The notes: a model not told the origin generated them from the letters alone. Counted from the stretch's first letter, positions 53,979-62,847 are shown. The stretch: 64,000 bases of DNA from an uncultured Oscillospiraceae bacterium (GCA_934446455.1 CAKSEE010000002.1:1-64000); one strand, 5' to 3'. Made by a program: numbers and translations.

Positions 53979-54773
53979 ATGACGAGCGTGAACTGGAATC
54001 CGTGGCACGGCTGCACAAAAATAAGCGAGGGGTGCAGGTACTGCTACGTCTACAGGCAGGACGAGCTTTACGGCGCGGGGGAGAGCCGCCTGTGCCGAAG
54101 GACCGCGGGCTTTGACCTGCCGCTGCGCACAAAACGCGGCGGAGCGTTCGCAATTCCCGCGGGGAGCCTTGTGTACACCTGCTTCACATCGGACTTTCTG
54201 CTTGCGGACGCGGACGCGTGGCGGCAGGAGTGCTGGCAGATGATGAAGCGCCGCAGCGACTGCGCGTTCATGTTCTTTACAAAGCGCATAGACAGGCTTG
54301 CGCAGTGCCTGCCGCCCGACTGGGGCGAGGGTTACGACAACGTCGCCATAGGCTGCACGGTGGAAAACCAGGACAGGGCGGACTACAGGCTGGAGATATT
54401 CCGCGCGCTGCCGATAAAGCACAGGCTCATTATCTGCGCGCCGCTTCTCGGGCGGATCGACCTTGCGCGCTACCTTGACGGCGGGGTAGAGGAGGTGTCT
54501 GTCGGCGGCGAATCGGGGCAGGAGGCGCGCCCGTGCGACTATGACTGGGTGCTTGACCTGCGCAGGCAATGCGCGCAAAAGGGCGTGGCGTTCCGCTTTC
54601 ACCAGACGGGCGCGCACTTCATCAAGGACGGCAGGCGGTACTTTATCCCGCGCCGCGAACAGCACGCGCAGGCGCACAGGGCGGACATAGACCTGCTGAT
54701 GGACGGCGTTATCCCGCTTGCGGCACAGCTGCCGCAAAGCCCCGAGCAGCTGACTCTTGACAGCCTGCGCTAG
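53979..54773 (+). CDS. DUF5131 / phage Gp37-Gp68-like protein
   Basis: The 264-residue product starts MTSVNWNPWHGCTKISEGCRYCY, whose cysteine spacing (CX6CX2C) and Trp-Asn-Pro context are typical of the DUF5131 family, found on phages and in bacterial genomes. The Cys triad near the N terminus resembles a radical-SAM cluster site but no function is established. Further conserved blocks are CTVENQDRADYR, GGESG and FRFHQTG. It ends 4 nt inside the convergent bile salt hydrolase gene. Confidence 0.85.
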   Translation: MTSVNWNPWHGCTKISEGCRYCYVYRQDELYGAGESRLCRRTAGFDLPLRTKRGGAFAIPAGSLVYTCFTSDFLLADADAWRQECWQMMKRRSDCAFMFFTKRIDRLAQCLPPDWGEGYDNVAIGCTVENQDRADYRLEIFRALPIKHRLIICAPLLGRIDLARYLDGGVEEVSVGGESGQEARPCDYDWVLDLRRQCAQKGVAFRFHQTGAHFIKDGRRYFIPRREQHAQAHRADIDLLMDGVIPLAAQLPQSPEQLTLDSLR

Positions 54774-55744
54774 TTCTGCCGCATAATGTCCTCGCCCGTA
54801 AGCTGCGGGAAGCATTCGAGCCGCGCCCCGTCAAGGTCGGCGCGGTGCATATCTACTGCGGTGATGCGGCGGTTGTTATAGGTCGTGTAGTAATATACGC
54901 CGCTGCGCGCGTTCCAGCAGCAGGCGTACTGCGTTACTTCAAAGGAATCGTCCGCCGCGCACACGCCGCGCGGCTGGCTCACCGCGTCTGTTATATGGAA
55001 GAACTGTCCCACGCTCTCCGCTTCGGAATCCCCCGAAACGGCGTTTCCCCGCACGAACGCCGCGCGTACAAATCTTGAAGCCGACGAGTAGTCCCCGGGA
55101 AGCCCCATTGCGCCCATGCCGCGGCTGTAAGGCGTGAGCGGCAGCCCGCGCGCAAAGGCGCATTCCGGCTGGCGCGGCGAGAGCGCGAGGTAATTTCGCA
55201 GCATGAAAAGCTGCACGCCGAACGGCGGCTCGTTGGTAAGCACGCCCGCAGGGTTTTCGTGTACGCGCTGCCCGTCTTCAGTGCATTCAAGCGCGAGCGC
55301 GCCGCTTTTGTCGGCGATAAGCCAGTGCAGCCGCGCCGCGGGCAGCTCTGCGGAGAAGTCCTCGCCTACGATGGTGAGCGCGGCTAGCTCCCGCCGCGCT
55401 TCCGCAAGACTTGCGCAGCGCCCGAGAATCCACGGGATAAGTTCAAACTGCGCGATATTGCGCGCGCCGCTTTGTAATGCGCCGTAACGGCAGCTCTCAA
55501 CAAAATTGAGACCCGCCATGCCAAGTCCCTTTTCGTTCACCGCGTCGTAGTAGAGCGGATACCCCTGCGCGACGTGCGCCGTGCCGATAAGCGCGTAGTG
55601 GCGCGCAAGCCGCTCCTCATGCCTGAACTCAAGCGGGAACGCGCGCGGCGTTACGCACACGCTCTCCCCGAAGGTGCGCTCGTAATCGAGCGTTCTGCCC
55701 ATGTAAAAGTCTTTGCCGGAATAGTAGGTCGCCGCAGTACACAT
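54770..55744 (-). CDS. Choloylglycine hydrolase family protein, probable bile salt hydrolase
   Basis: The 324-residue Ntn-hydrolase has the expected catalytic and binding residues: Cys2 exposed by Met removal, Arg17 and Asp20 in GRTLDYE, Asn80 in MAGLNF, Asn171 in LTNEPPF, and Arg224 in SSASRFVRA. The motif GLPGDYSSASRF is typical of bile salt hydrolases rather than penicillin V acylases. It would deconjugate glycine or taurine bile salts in the cytoplasm. It is a single gene; an antiporter gene diverges from it. Confidence 0.9.
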   Translation of the reverse strand: MCTAATYYSGKDFYMGRTLDYERTFGESVCVTPRAFPLEFRHEERLARHYALIGTAHVAQGYPLYYDAVNEKGLGMAGLNFVESCRYGALQSGARNIAQFELIPWILGRCASLAEARRELAALTIVGEDFSAELPAARLHWLIADKSGALALECTEDGQRVHENPAGVLTNEPPFGVQLFMLRNYLALSPRQPECAFARGLPLTPYSRGMGAMGLPGDYSSASRFVRAAFVRGNAVSGDSEAESVGQFFHITDAVSQPRGVCAADDSFEVTQYACCWNARSGVYYYTTYNNRRITAVDMHRADLDGARLECFPQLTGEDIMRQN

Positions 55745-55818
55745 AGCTCCTCCTTGTTATTCTTGCTCGGAAATATTCCACAAATAAAAAAATATTTTGT
55801 CAAATCCTCTCAAAGCCC

Positions 55819-55847
55819 TTGACAAATTGTCGAAAATGCTGTATTAT
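55819..55847 (+). promoter_or_regulatory. Sigma-A promoter of the NhaC-like antiporter
   Basis: Consensus TTGACA (55819-55824), 17-nt spacer, TATTAT (55842-55847). Confidence 0.85.
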
Positions 55848-55903
55848 GAAAATAATGTTTTGCGCACTTTATCATTTTGTGCGTTAAAAAAGGGAGAGAA
55901 TTC

Positions 55904-57538
55904 ATGAGAAAATACATCGGAAAGATAATCACAGTCGCGTTTATCGTGGCGTTTATCATCGGGTGCTGCATTCAGGCGCCGATAACGCAGGCTGTAGGAT
56001 CGCTCTGGGCGCTTCTGCCGCCCGTAATTGCGATAGGTCTTGCGCTTATCACCAAAGAGGTCTACTCCTCGCTCTTTATAGGCATTCTCACGGGCGGTAT
56101 CATCTACGCGATATCCTCGGGCACGGGCTTTGAGGGAATGTTCAACACCGTTGTGCAGGACGGCTTTATCGCGAACCTTGCGGACGCCTACAACGTCGGC
56201 ATTCTGATATTCCTTGTGGTTCTCGGCGTTATCGTCGTTCTCATGAACAAGGCGGGCGGCAGCCGCGCCTACGGCGAATGGGCGGCGCAGCATATCCACA
56301 GCAGAAAGGGCGCAATGCTCTCAACGTTCCTGCTGGGCGTGCTTATCTTCGTCGACGACTACTTCAACTGCCTGACGGTAGGCTCTGTTATGCGCCCCGT
56401 TACGGACAAGCACAACATTTCGCGTTCAAAGCTTGCGTACCTTATAGACGCTACGGCGGCGCCCGTTTGCATTATCGCGCCTATCTCCTCGTGGGCGGCT
56501 GCGGTAAGCGGCACGGTCGACGGCGTAAACGGCATAAGCCTGTTCATCAGCACCATACCGTATAACCTGTATGCGCTGCTTACCATTATGATGGTAATAT
56601 TCATTTCGATAACCGACCTTGACTTCGGTCCGATGAAGCTGCACGAGGACAACGCCAAGAACGGCGACCTGTTCACCACGCGCAACAAGGTTTACGATGA
56701 CGACGACAAGCCCCTGCATTCTAAGGGTAAGGTCATCGACCTTATCCTGCCCGTTATCATTCTTATCATCATGTGCGTTGCGGGCATGATCTACACGGGC
56801 GGCTTCTTCAGCGGCACGGATTTTGTAAACGCGTTTGCAGAGTGCGACGCGGCGCTCGGTCTGTCGATAGGCTCCATTGGCGCGCTTATCCTCATCATCT
56901 TCTATTATCTCCTGCGCGGCGTGCTTAAATTCACAGAGTGCATGGATTCCATTGCGGCGGGCTTTAAGCAGATGGTTCCCGCGATACTCATACTGACGTT
57001 CGCGTGGGCGCTCAAGGCCATGACGAACCAGCTTGAAGCAAGCGCGTATGTTTCCGCGCTTGTTGAGAGCGCAACGGCGCTCACGTTCCTTCTGCCGCTT
57101 ATACTCTTTGCGGTGGCGGTCGGTCTGGCGTTCGCTACGGGTACCTCGTGGGGAACGTTCGGTATCCTTATTCCGATAGTAACGGGCGTGTTCAGCAGCC
57201 AGCTTGCGGCGGTCACCGAAACCGGCGAGATCCCGCAGACGGTTATCGTGTGCATTTCCGCGTGCCTTGCTGGCGCAGTCTGCGGCGACCATTGCTCGCC
57301 CATCTCGGACACCACCATCATGGCTTCGACAGGCGCGCAGTGCGACCATGTAAACCACGTTTCCACGCAGATTCCGTATGCGTTTACCGTTGCGGGCGTG
57401 TGCGCAGTGGGTTACCTGCTTGCGGGCTTCATTCAGAACGTTTTCGTGGTGCTCGGCGTTTCATTGGTACTCATGGCTCTTACGCTCTGCGTAATTAAGC
57501 TTGTCATAAGCAAAAAGAGAGCGGGCGCTTCAAAGTAA
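55904..57538 (+). CDS. NhaC-family Na+/H+ antiporter
   Basis: The 544-residue membrane protein has about twelve segments. FVDDYFNCLTVGSVMRPVTD near residue 150 and GDHCSPISDTTIMASTGAQC near residue 470 are the signature blocks of NhaC/YqkI-type antiporters; related members exchange malate or amino acids, so the exact ions are not certain. The start at 55904 is supported by GGGAGAG. It is monocistronic with its own promoter and terminator, next to bile salt hydrolase. Confidence 0.88.
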   Translation: MRKYIGKIITVAFIVAFIIGCCIQAPITQAVGSLWALLPPVIAIGLALITKEVYSSLFIGILTGGIIYAISSGTGFEGMFNTVVQDGFIANLADAYNVGILIFLVVLGVIVVLMNKAGGSRAYGEWAAQHIHSRKGAMLSTFLLGVLIFVDDYFNCLTVGSVMRPVTDKHNISRSKLAYLIDATAAPVCIIAPISSWAAAVSGTVDGVNGISLFISTIPYNLYALLTIMMVIFISITDLDFGPMKLHEDNAKNGDLFTTRNKVYDDDDKPLHSKGKVIDLILPVIILIIMCVAGMIYTGGFFSGTDFVNAFAECDAALGLSIGSIGALILIIFYYLLRGVLKFTECMDSIAAGFKQMVPAILILTFAWALKAMTNQLEASAYVSALVESATALTFLLPLILFAVAVGLAFATGTSWGTFGILIPIVTGVFSSQLAAVTETGEIPQTVIVCISACLAGAVCGDHCSPISDTTIMASTGAQCDHVNHVSTQIPYAFTVAGVCAVGYLLAGFIQNVFVVLGVSLVLMALTLCVIKLVISKKRAGASK

Positions 57539-57577
57539 GCGGGCGTTTTACGCTTTGCTGTAAAGCACATAAAAGGT

Positions 57578-57611
57578 AAGGCGGCTTGTCGCGTACAAGC
57601 CGCCCTTGTTT
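57578..57611 (+). terminator. Intrinsic terminator after the antiporter
   Basis: Stem GGCGGCTTGT/ACAAGCCGCC with a 5-nt loop, followed by CTTGTTTTT. Confidence 0.85.
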
Positions 57612-57682
57612 TTGCAAATATAACGCTGCGCCCGACATGGGGCGCTTTTTTCAGATTTTTTTCGCTCGGCATTCTGTCGGTG

Positions 57683-57727
57683 TTGATAAATAGTTATGCG
57701 AGTGCTATAATATAACTACAGTTATAT
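57683..57727 (+). promoter_or_regulatory. Promoter with overlapping palindromic operator for the TetR-CPBP operon
   Basis: TTGATA (57683-57688), 17-nt spacer, TATAAT (57706-57711). A perfect 8-bp inverted repeat ATATAACT-AC-AGTTATAT (57710-57727) begins at the end of the -10 and covers the start site, a typical place for autoregulation by the TetR-type repressor encoded next. Confidence 0.75.
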
Positions 57728-57752
57728 AACATTAGTGATTAGAGGTGATATT

Positions 57753-58295
57753 ATGCCCCCAAAGGTAAGGATAACGCGGCAGATGGTCGCGGACGCGGCG
57801 TTTAAGGTAGTACGCGCGGAGGGCGCGGAGAACCTTAACGTGCGCAGGGTGGCAAAGGAGCTTAACTGTTCCACGCAGCCCGTGCTGTACGGCTTTGCAA
57901 CGGTGGAGGAGCTGCGCAGGGAGGTCTACAAGGCGGCGGACGCGTTCCACACAGCGTACATTATGCCCGGTGAAAGCTCGCAGAACCCGCTGCTTGAGCT
58001 GGGGCAGAACTACATTCGTTTCGGGCGGGAGGAGAAGCACCTGTTCCGCTTTCTGTTCCAGACGGACAGTCTTGGCAGCGATTTTCGCGAGGTGTTCGCA
58101 AGTCCCGAGCTTGACGGAATGATAGGCATAGTCGCCGCGGCCACCCAATGCGATATTGAGGAGGCGCGCAGGCGGTTTATGGCGTTCTTTGCGGCGGCGC
58201 ACGGCTTTGCAAGCCTGCTTGCGAATAACGCTATGGAGTACGACGAGGAGCTTATTGACGCCGCGCTGTACGAGGTATTCAATGTGTTTGGTTAA
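57753..58295 (+). CDS. TetR-family transcriptional regulator
   Basis: The 180-residue product has an N-terminal helix-turn-helix (ITRQMVADAAFKVVRAEG; LNVRRVAKELNCSTQPVLYGF) and a helical C-terminal ligand/dimer domain. The ATG at 57753 follows AGAGGTG; a GTG at 57735 is in frame but lacks a ribosome binding site. It is followed immediately by the CPBP gene (TAAATG), so both are co-transcribed, probably under its own control. Confidence 0.88.
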   Translation: MPPKVRITRQMVADAAFKVVRAEGAENLNVRRVAKELNCSTQPVLYGFATVEELRREVYKAADAFHTAYIMPGESSQNPLLELGQNYIRFGREEKHLFRFLFQTDSLGSDFREVFASPELDGMIGIVAAATQCDIEEARRRFMAFFAAAHGFASLLANNAMEYDEELIDAALYEVFNVFG

Positions 58296-58307
58296 ATGGA
58301 GGAAATT

Positions 58308-59042
58308 GTGAAAAAACTTTTTGAAAAGCGCGAAACACTTTTCGCGGTAATCTGGATAATAGCGTATGTTGTCGGAATGAGCGCCATTCAGTCCGCAGCC
58401 GAGAACGCGGCTCTCGCAAAGGGGCTGCTTGCGGGCTACGGGCTTGTGCTTAGCGTGGTGTTTTCGGTTTTCGCCGTTAAGAACGGGCTGTGCGGGTATT
58501 TTGGCATGTGCGCGCCGAAGCTCTCCGCGCGGGAAATGCTGTTTTACATACCGCTGATAGTAACGGCTTCGGTGAACCTGTGGTTCGGCGTGCAGCTTAA
58601 TCATACGCCGCTTGAAAGCGCGCTCAACGTTGTAAGCATGGTGTTTGTGGGATTCCTTGAGGAGGTAATATTCCGCGGAATGCTGTTCAGGGCAATGTGC
58701 AGAACGAACGTTAAGGCGGCGTTCATCGTGACATCGCTCACGTTCGGCGCGGGGCATATCGTAAACCTTGTGAACAACAGCGGTCAGTCCGTCACGGAAA
58801 CACTCGCGCAGATAGCTTACGCGTGCGCGATAGGCTTTGCGTTCGCAGCAGTGGCGTATTTCTCGGGGAGCATTATCCCGTGCATTATAACGCACATTGT
58901 TATTAACTCGCTCAGCACGTTCGCAGCAGAGCGCGCCGGCGCGGCGTTTTTTGCAACAACGCTTGCAATTATGGCGATTAACGTCGGCTACGGCGTATGG
59001 CTTACCGTTCGCGGGGTGAAGCGCGCGAAGGCGGGCGCATGA
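58308..59042 (+). CDS. CPBP-family (CAAX-like) intramembrane metalloprotease
   Basis: The product has about eight membrane segments and the three ABI/CPBP motifs: LEEVIFRGMLFRA (EEXXXR), FGAGHIVN (FXXXH) and ITHIVINS (HXXXN). Such proteins cleave or bind prenylated or other membrane substrates, and many belong to self-immunity or regulated proteolysis. The GTG at 58308 is preceded by GGAGG at 5 nt and is preferred; an ATG at 58296 directly abutting the TetR stop is the alternative start (248 residues). Confidence 0.85.
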   Translation: MKKLFEKRETLFAVIWIIAYVVGMSAIQSAAENAALAKGLLAGYGLVLSVVFSVFAVKNGLCGYFGMCAPKLSAREMLFYIPLIVTASVNLWFGVQLNHTPLESALNVVSMVFVGFLEEVIFRGMLFRAMCRTNVKAAFIVTSLTFGAGHIVNLVNNSGQSVTETLAQIAYACAIGFAFAAVAYFSGSIIPCIITHIVINSLSTFAAERAGAAFFATTLAIMAINVGYGVWLTVRGVKRAKAGA

Positions 59043-59055
59043 GTTCGGATAACAG

Positions 59056-59087
59056 AAGAGCCTCCCGAAAAAAGGGAGGCTCTTTTT
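59056..59087 (+). terminator. Intrinsic terminator after the CPBP gene
   Basis: Stem AGAGCCTCCC/GGGAGGCTCT with a 7-nt loop and a T-run; the other strand also ends the kinase operon from the opposite side with few T residues. Confidence 0.9.
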
Positions 59088-59093
59088 ATATGT

Positions 59094-60584
59094 CTAATCT
59101 GCCCCCGCCACTCTGCGGTACAGCACATACATGTGTCCGCTCCCGTCGTCGGAATCGCGCGTCGGGCGCTTCTCGAGCAGCAGGTACTCCCTGCCGTTCT
59201 CGATAGTGAACGTTTTCATGCGGCAGACAAGCCCGCCCTCTGCGGGGGATGAGATGTAGTACCCGTTCGTCCACAGGTTGGTAGGCGCAATGCTCTGGGC
59301 GCTCGGCAGGTAGAACGCAAGCGTTCCGTTCGGGTAGACTTCAAGATACGTTCCCCCGTTCGCGTTTTCGGCTTTGAAAATGTCGTCCCCGCTTATAGCG
59401 CTGATATCCGTATCGGCGGGGAGTATTTTGCTTACTCTCCACAGCCCGTGTACGGCGGGGTCGTCGTAAAAGGCATAATTAAACTCATCGCGGTACAGCC
59501 CGTTTTCGTCCGTATATGTCGTGAACGTCATTACGGGCGTTTCGGGCTTGACAACTTCTGGCGCGGATTCCTCGGTAAAGCGTTCGTCGGTTTCGGCTGC
59601 TTGTGTCGTTTCGGGCGGAAGCTCAGCGGCGCTTTCCGTTTCGGCTGCGGTTTCGGGTTCGGTCTGCGGCGCTTCGGCGGAAGTCAGCTCCTCAGCAGGC
59701 TCGGCGGCTTCAGCGCTTGGTTCTGCGGTTTCGGCTGCGGCGCTTTCCGTCGGGACTGCCGTTTCGGACGGCGCGTGGGCGCTTTCGCTTTCATGCGTTA
59801 TCACGGGTTCGCCTGCGCCGGCGTGCGCGATTTCCGAGGGCGCAGCGCCCCTCACGCTCAAAAAGCAAACAGCCGCCGCGCCCGCCGCAATAACCACAGC
59901 CGCCGCAGGCGAAGCGTCCCTCGGCAGCAGCGCGCGCCTTATCGCAAGGCTTACCGCCGCTATATCGGCGTATCTCCTTTTGGGGTCGAACTGCGTGCAG
60001 CGCCTTATTATACGCCTGAATTTCGGCTTGTCCGCGCTCTCGCCCAGAAGCTCCTCCATAGTCATGCCGAACGCGTAGATGTCCGAGCGGCAGTCCGTCT
60101 GCATAAAGCCGTATTGCTCGGGCGGCGCGAAACCGCCCGTGCCGAGAAGCCTTGTGTCGCGGCTCTGCGAAGCTTTCTCAAGCCGCGCTGAGTCAAAGTC
60201 GATAAGATGAATATGCCCGTCGCTCCCGCAGATGATGTTCGAGGGCTTGATATCGCGGTGAATTATTCCCGCGGCGTGAAGCGCCCTTACTGCCGCGCAC
60301 AGCTCAAGCAGCGCGTTTACGGCTTCCCTTTCGGTAAAAGCGCGCTCCGAGGCGGGCGCGCCGTCTATGTATTCGCTTACGAAATACGCCCCGTTTTCGT
60401 CCTGAGAGCGCTCCGCAAGCCTCTCAACATTCGTGCAGGAAACGCCCCTTATGCGGCTGAACAGCTCGGGCGAAATCTCGCGGTATCTGCGCACGTAAAG
60501 CCTGCCGCCGCGTTCCACGAGCTGCACGTCGCCCTTTTCGGAGCTTTTGAGCGTTGATACGAGTGTATATTCCAGAGTTCTCAC
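59094..60584 (-). CDS. Membrane Ser/Thr kinase-like protein 2 with extracytoplasmic sensor domain
   Basis: The 496-residue product (from a GTG at 60584, one base after the upstream stop) has a Hanks-type kinase domain (residues about 5-225), one membrane segment (226-243), a Ser/Thr/Glu-rich linker and a C-terminal outside domain with YDDPAVHGLW and LWTNGYY. The catalytic loop HRDIKPSN is complete (Asp111, Lys113, Asn116), the DFG motif is DFD (129-131), APEQYGF follows, and the beta-3 Lys position is Arg (LYVRRY). It may have weak or altered kinase activity. It is coupled to kinase 1. Confidence 0.8.
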   Translation of the reverse strand: MRTLEYTLVSTLKSSEKGDVQLVERGGRLYVRRYREISPELFSRIRGVSCTNVERLAERSQDENGAYFVSEYIDGAPASERAFTEREAVNALLELCAAVRALHAAGIIHRDIKPSNIICGSDGHIHLIDFDSARLEKASQSRDTRLLGTGGFAPPEQYGFMQTDCRSDIYAFGMTMEELLGESADKPKFRRIIRRCTQFDPKRRYADIAAVSLAIRRALLPRDASPAAAVVIAAGAAAVCFLSVRGAAPSEIAHAGAGEPVITHESESAHAPSETAVPTESAAAETAEPSAEAAEPAEELTSAEAPQTEPETAAETESAAELPPETTQAAETDERFTEESAPEVVKPETPVMTFTTYTDENGLYRDEFNYAFYDDPAVHGLWRVSKILPADTDISAISGDDIFKAENANGGTYLEVYPNGTLAFYLPSAQSIAPTNLWTNGYYISSPAEGGLVCRMKTFTIENGREYLLLEKRPTRDSDDGSGHMYVLYRRVAGAD

Positions 60585-60585
60585 C

Positions 60586-62217
60586 TCATTCCGCGCGGGT
60601 AAAGACGGCATAAACGTAAACCTTGTTTTCGCGCATGAAATCCCCCGACTTATGGGCGTAAAACAAAAACTCCTCCCCGTCCGCGACAATCTCGAAAAGC
60701 CGCTGAGCAAAAGCTCCGTCGCCCGATTCGTATATCAGATATCCGTTTGTCCAGCAGGTGAACCACAGCATTGGCGCACCGTCAGAACGAACAGCAGAGA
60801 TTTCGCCGTTGTCGCCGAGCGTCAGCGAATACGGAGAGGTTTCGCCAGTGTAGTTGCAGCTTTTGATGCAGTCCGCCGTGAGCGCGGAATTGAGCGCTTC
60901 AACGGGCAGGTAGGTGCAGAAGCTCCATTCGCCGTGAACGGCGGGGTCGTCGTAGAATACATAGTCGAAATAATCCTCGTAAAAGCCCCGCTCGTTCAGC
61001 TTTGTGGTGACGGTTATTTTGTCGGGATTATCCATATCCGAGGTGTGCAGCTTTTGCAGCAGAAGCTCCTGCGGCACCTCGGGGACTTCCGCTGCGGCGG
61101 GCGTTACGGTGGCAGTCGGCGCGGAGTCAGGCACAGCAGTCGCCACGGTAGTCGCCGCGGGTGACGAACTCTGCGGCTCAGTGGTCTTTTGCATGGCGGA
61201 AATCTCCGCAGAGGACTGCTCAGCGGTCGTCTGCGGGAGCGGCGCGGCGGTTTGCGGCATAACGGGCGCGGCGGTCGTCTGCTGGACGCTTGCGGCGGCA
61301 GCAGTTGTGCGCGCTGTTGTTACGATAATCGGCGCGGTCGCTTCGCTGTGTGCGTTTGCAGGAGGAAGCGCCGCTTCGGTGCCTGCTTCGGCTGCTGAGA
61401 AGTTCCTGCGCGTGTCTGTCGGCAGGGGAGCTGCCACCGCGCTGTGCAGCAGCAGGACTGCCGCTGCTATTCCCGCCGCAGACACCGTGCAGGCGGCTGC
61501 GATACCCGCAGGAACCGCCCATCGCGAGCGGCTAACCGCGCGGCGCAGGGCGCGTGCGCTTCCGTACCGCCTGTCGGGCACGAATCTTGTGCATTTTGCA
61601 GCTATCCTGCGCAGAAGCACCTCCTGCGCGGCAGGGCAGACGGGGCAGGCGTTCAGCAGCAGCTTCATTACCATGCCGACTGCGTACACGTCCGCAGTAA
61701 AGGCGGTTTCGCAGAAGCCGTACTGCTCGGGCGGCGCAAAGCCCTCCGTGCCGAACAGCGTGGTGTCCTGCCCGCGCTTACCGCTGTAAAAACGTGAGAT
61801 GTCGTAATCAATGAGCGTGAGGTGCAGCTTCTCGTCAAGAATAATGTTCTTTGGGGATATGTCTCGGTGAATGATTCCGCAGCCGTGCATATGCTCAGCC
61901 GCCCTGCACAGCTGTGTGATTATGCCGCGCACCTCGTCGGGCGAAAATACCCTGCCGCTTTCAATAAGTTCGCTCAGCGGCTGCCCCTGCGCATACCCGC
62001 ACACCGCCGCGGCGCGCCCGTCCTGCTGTATTATTTCGTGCACCCGCATAAGGTTGGCATGTGGGGAAAGCTCGGAGATACGGCGGTACACCGCCGCGCT
62101 TTCCGCAGGAAGCTCTTTGAGGACATACTTCCCGCCGTCATCGCGGCTTTCTGCAAGCGTTACTGTGCCTTTTATATTCAGCGCGCGCAGTATCCTGTAT
62201 TTTTCAGCGGTCATCAT
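60586..62217 (-). CDS. Membrane Ser/Thr kinase-like protein 1 with extracytoplasmic sensor domain
   Basis: The 543-residue product has a kinase domain with beta-3 Lys34 (YVLKEL), catalytic loop HRDISPKN (Asp119; the usual Lys is Ser121), DYD (137-139) for DFG, and PPEQYGF. One membrane segment lies at about 233-257, then a long Thr/Ala/Pro-rich linker and a C-terminal domain with VFYDDPAVHGEW, CWTNGYLIYE and EEFLFYAHKSGDF. The DPAVHG-W...W-NGY...HKSGDF pattern recalls small beta domains on BlaR-like and sigma-factor-linked membrane proteins. It is paralogous to the following gene and transcribed first. Confidence 0.8.
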   Translation of the reverse strand: MMTAEKYRILRALNIKGTVTLAESRDDGGKYVLKELPAESAAVYRRISELSPHANLMRVHEIIQQDGRAAAVCGYAQGQPLSELIESGRVFSPDEVRGIITQLCRAAEHMHGCGIIHRDISPKNIILDEKLHLTLIDYDISRFYSGKRGQDTTLFGTEGFAPPEQYGFCETAFTADVYAVGMVMKLLLNACPVCPAAQEVLLRRIAAKCTRFVPDRRYGSARALRRAVSRSRWAVPAGIAAACTVSAAGIAAAVLLLHSAVAAPLPTDTRRNFSAAEAGTEAALPPANAHSEATAPIIVTTARTTAAAASVQQTTAAPVMPQTAAPLPQTTAEQSSAEISAMQKTTEPQSSSPAATTVATAVPDSAPTATVTPAAAEVPEVPQELLLQKLHTSDMDNPDKITVTTKLNERGFYEDYFDYVFYDDPAVHGEWSFCTYLPVEALNSALTADCIKSCNYTGETSPYSLTLGDNGEISAVRSDGAPMLWFTCWTNGYLIYESGDGAFAQRLFEIVADGEEFLFYAHKSGDFMRENKVYVYAVFTRAE

Positions 62218-62250
62218 GCTCCTCCTCCCACTTGATTTTTTTACGATTAT

Positions 62251-62279
62251 ATGTTAACATAAATCATAGAAAAAGTCAA
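62251..62279 (-). promoter_or_regulatory. Promoter of the kinase pair
   Basis: On the minus strand TTGACT (62274-62279), 17-nt spacer, TAACAT (62251-62256), 34 nt before the first kinase ATG. Confidence 0.6.
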
Positions 62280-62409
62280 GGAAGGCGGGATTTTCCGCCG
62301 ATTCCGCCGAGCCGCAGCTGCGCCGCCCCAAAGGCGGCTCTGCCCGTCGGTTCGGCGCGCTCATACGGGAAAAGGCGGGTATCGGCAAATTCCGAAAAGG
62401 GAAGATATT

Positions 62410-62847
62410 ATGATAAAACAAAAGACAACGGACGAGCTGCTCGACGTTCTGAAAAAGAAACCAACCTACGCGGAGGGGCAGCAGGAGATAAGAAGCGAGC
62501 AGTATTCCGAAAACCTGTCGTCGTACCTGAACGGCATTGCGGCGCGCAGGGACATGAAGCCCGCAGACATTATGCGGCGCTCTGGGCTTAAGAAGTCCTA
62601 TTTCTACTCGCTGCTTGACGGCAGGCGCGACAAGCCCGCACGCGACGTGCTGATACAGCTGGGCTTCGGCTTCTGCATGAACCTTGACGAGGTGCAGGAT
62701 TTTCTGAAGCGCCTTGGAGCGGCGCAGCTCTACCCGAGAATAGCCCGCGACGGCGTGATAATATACGCCCTGCAGCACGGCATGGACATAATTGAGTGCG
62801 ATATCCTGCTTGCAGACAACGGAGAGGAGCCGCTTGTGCGGGTGTAA
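62410..62847 (+). CDS. XRE-like helix-turn-helix protein, paralog 1
   Basis: The 145-residue product has a helix-turn-helix-like core (about residues 42-95, MKPADIMRRSGLKKSYFYSLL then DVLIQLGFGF), and a conserved C-terminal half (RLGAAQLYPRIARDG; HGMDIIECDIL). It is closely related to the next gene. GGGAAG precedes the ATG. Its divergent position beside two membrane kinases suggests it may be their regulatory output; that is inference. A DNA-binding role is likely, but the target is not known. Confidence 0.75.
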   Translation: MIKQKTTDELLDVLKKKPTYAEGQQEIRSEQYSENLSSYLNGIAARRDMKPADIMRRSGLKKSYFYSLLDGRRDKPARDVLIQLGFGFCMNLDEVQDFLKRLGAAQLYPRIARDGVIIYALQHGMDIIECDILLADNGEEPLVRV

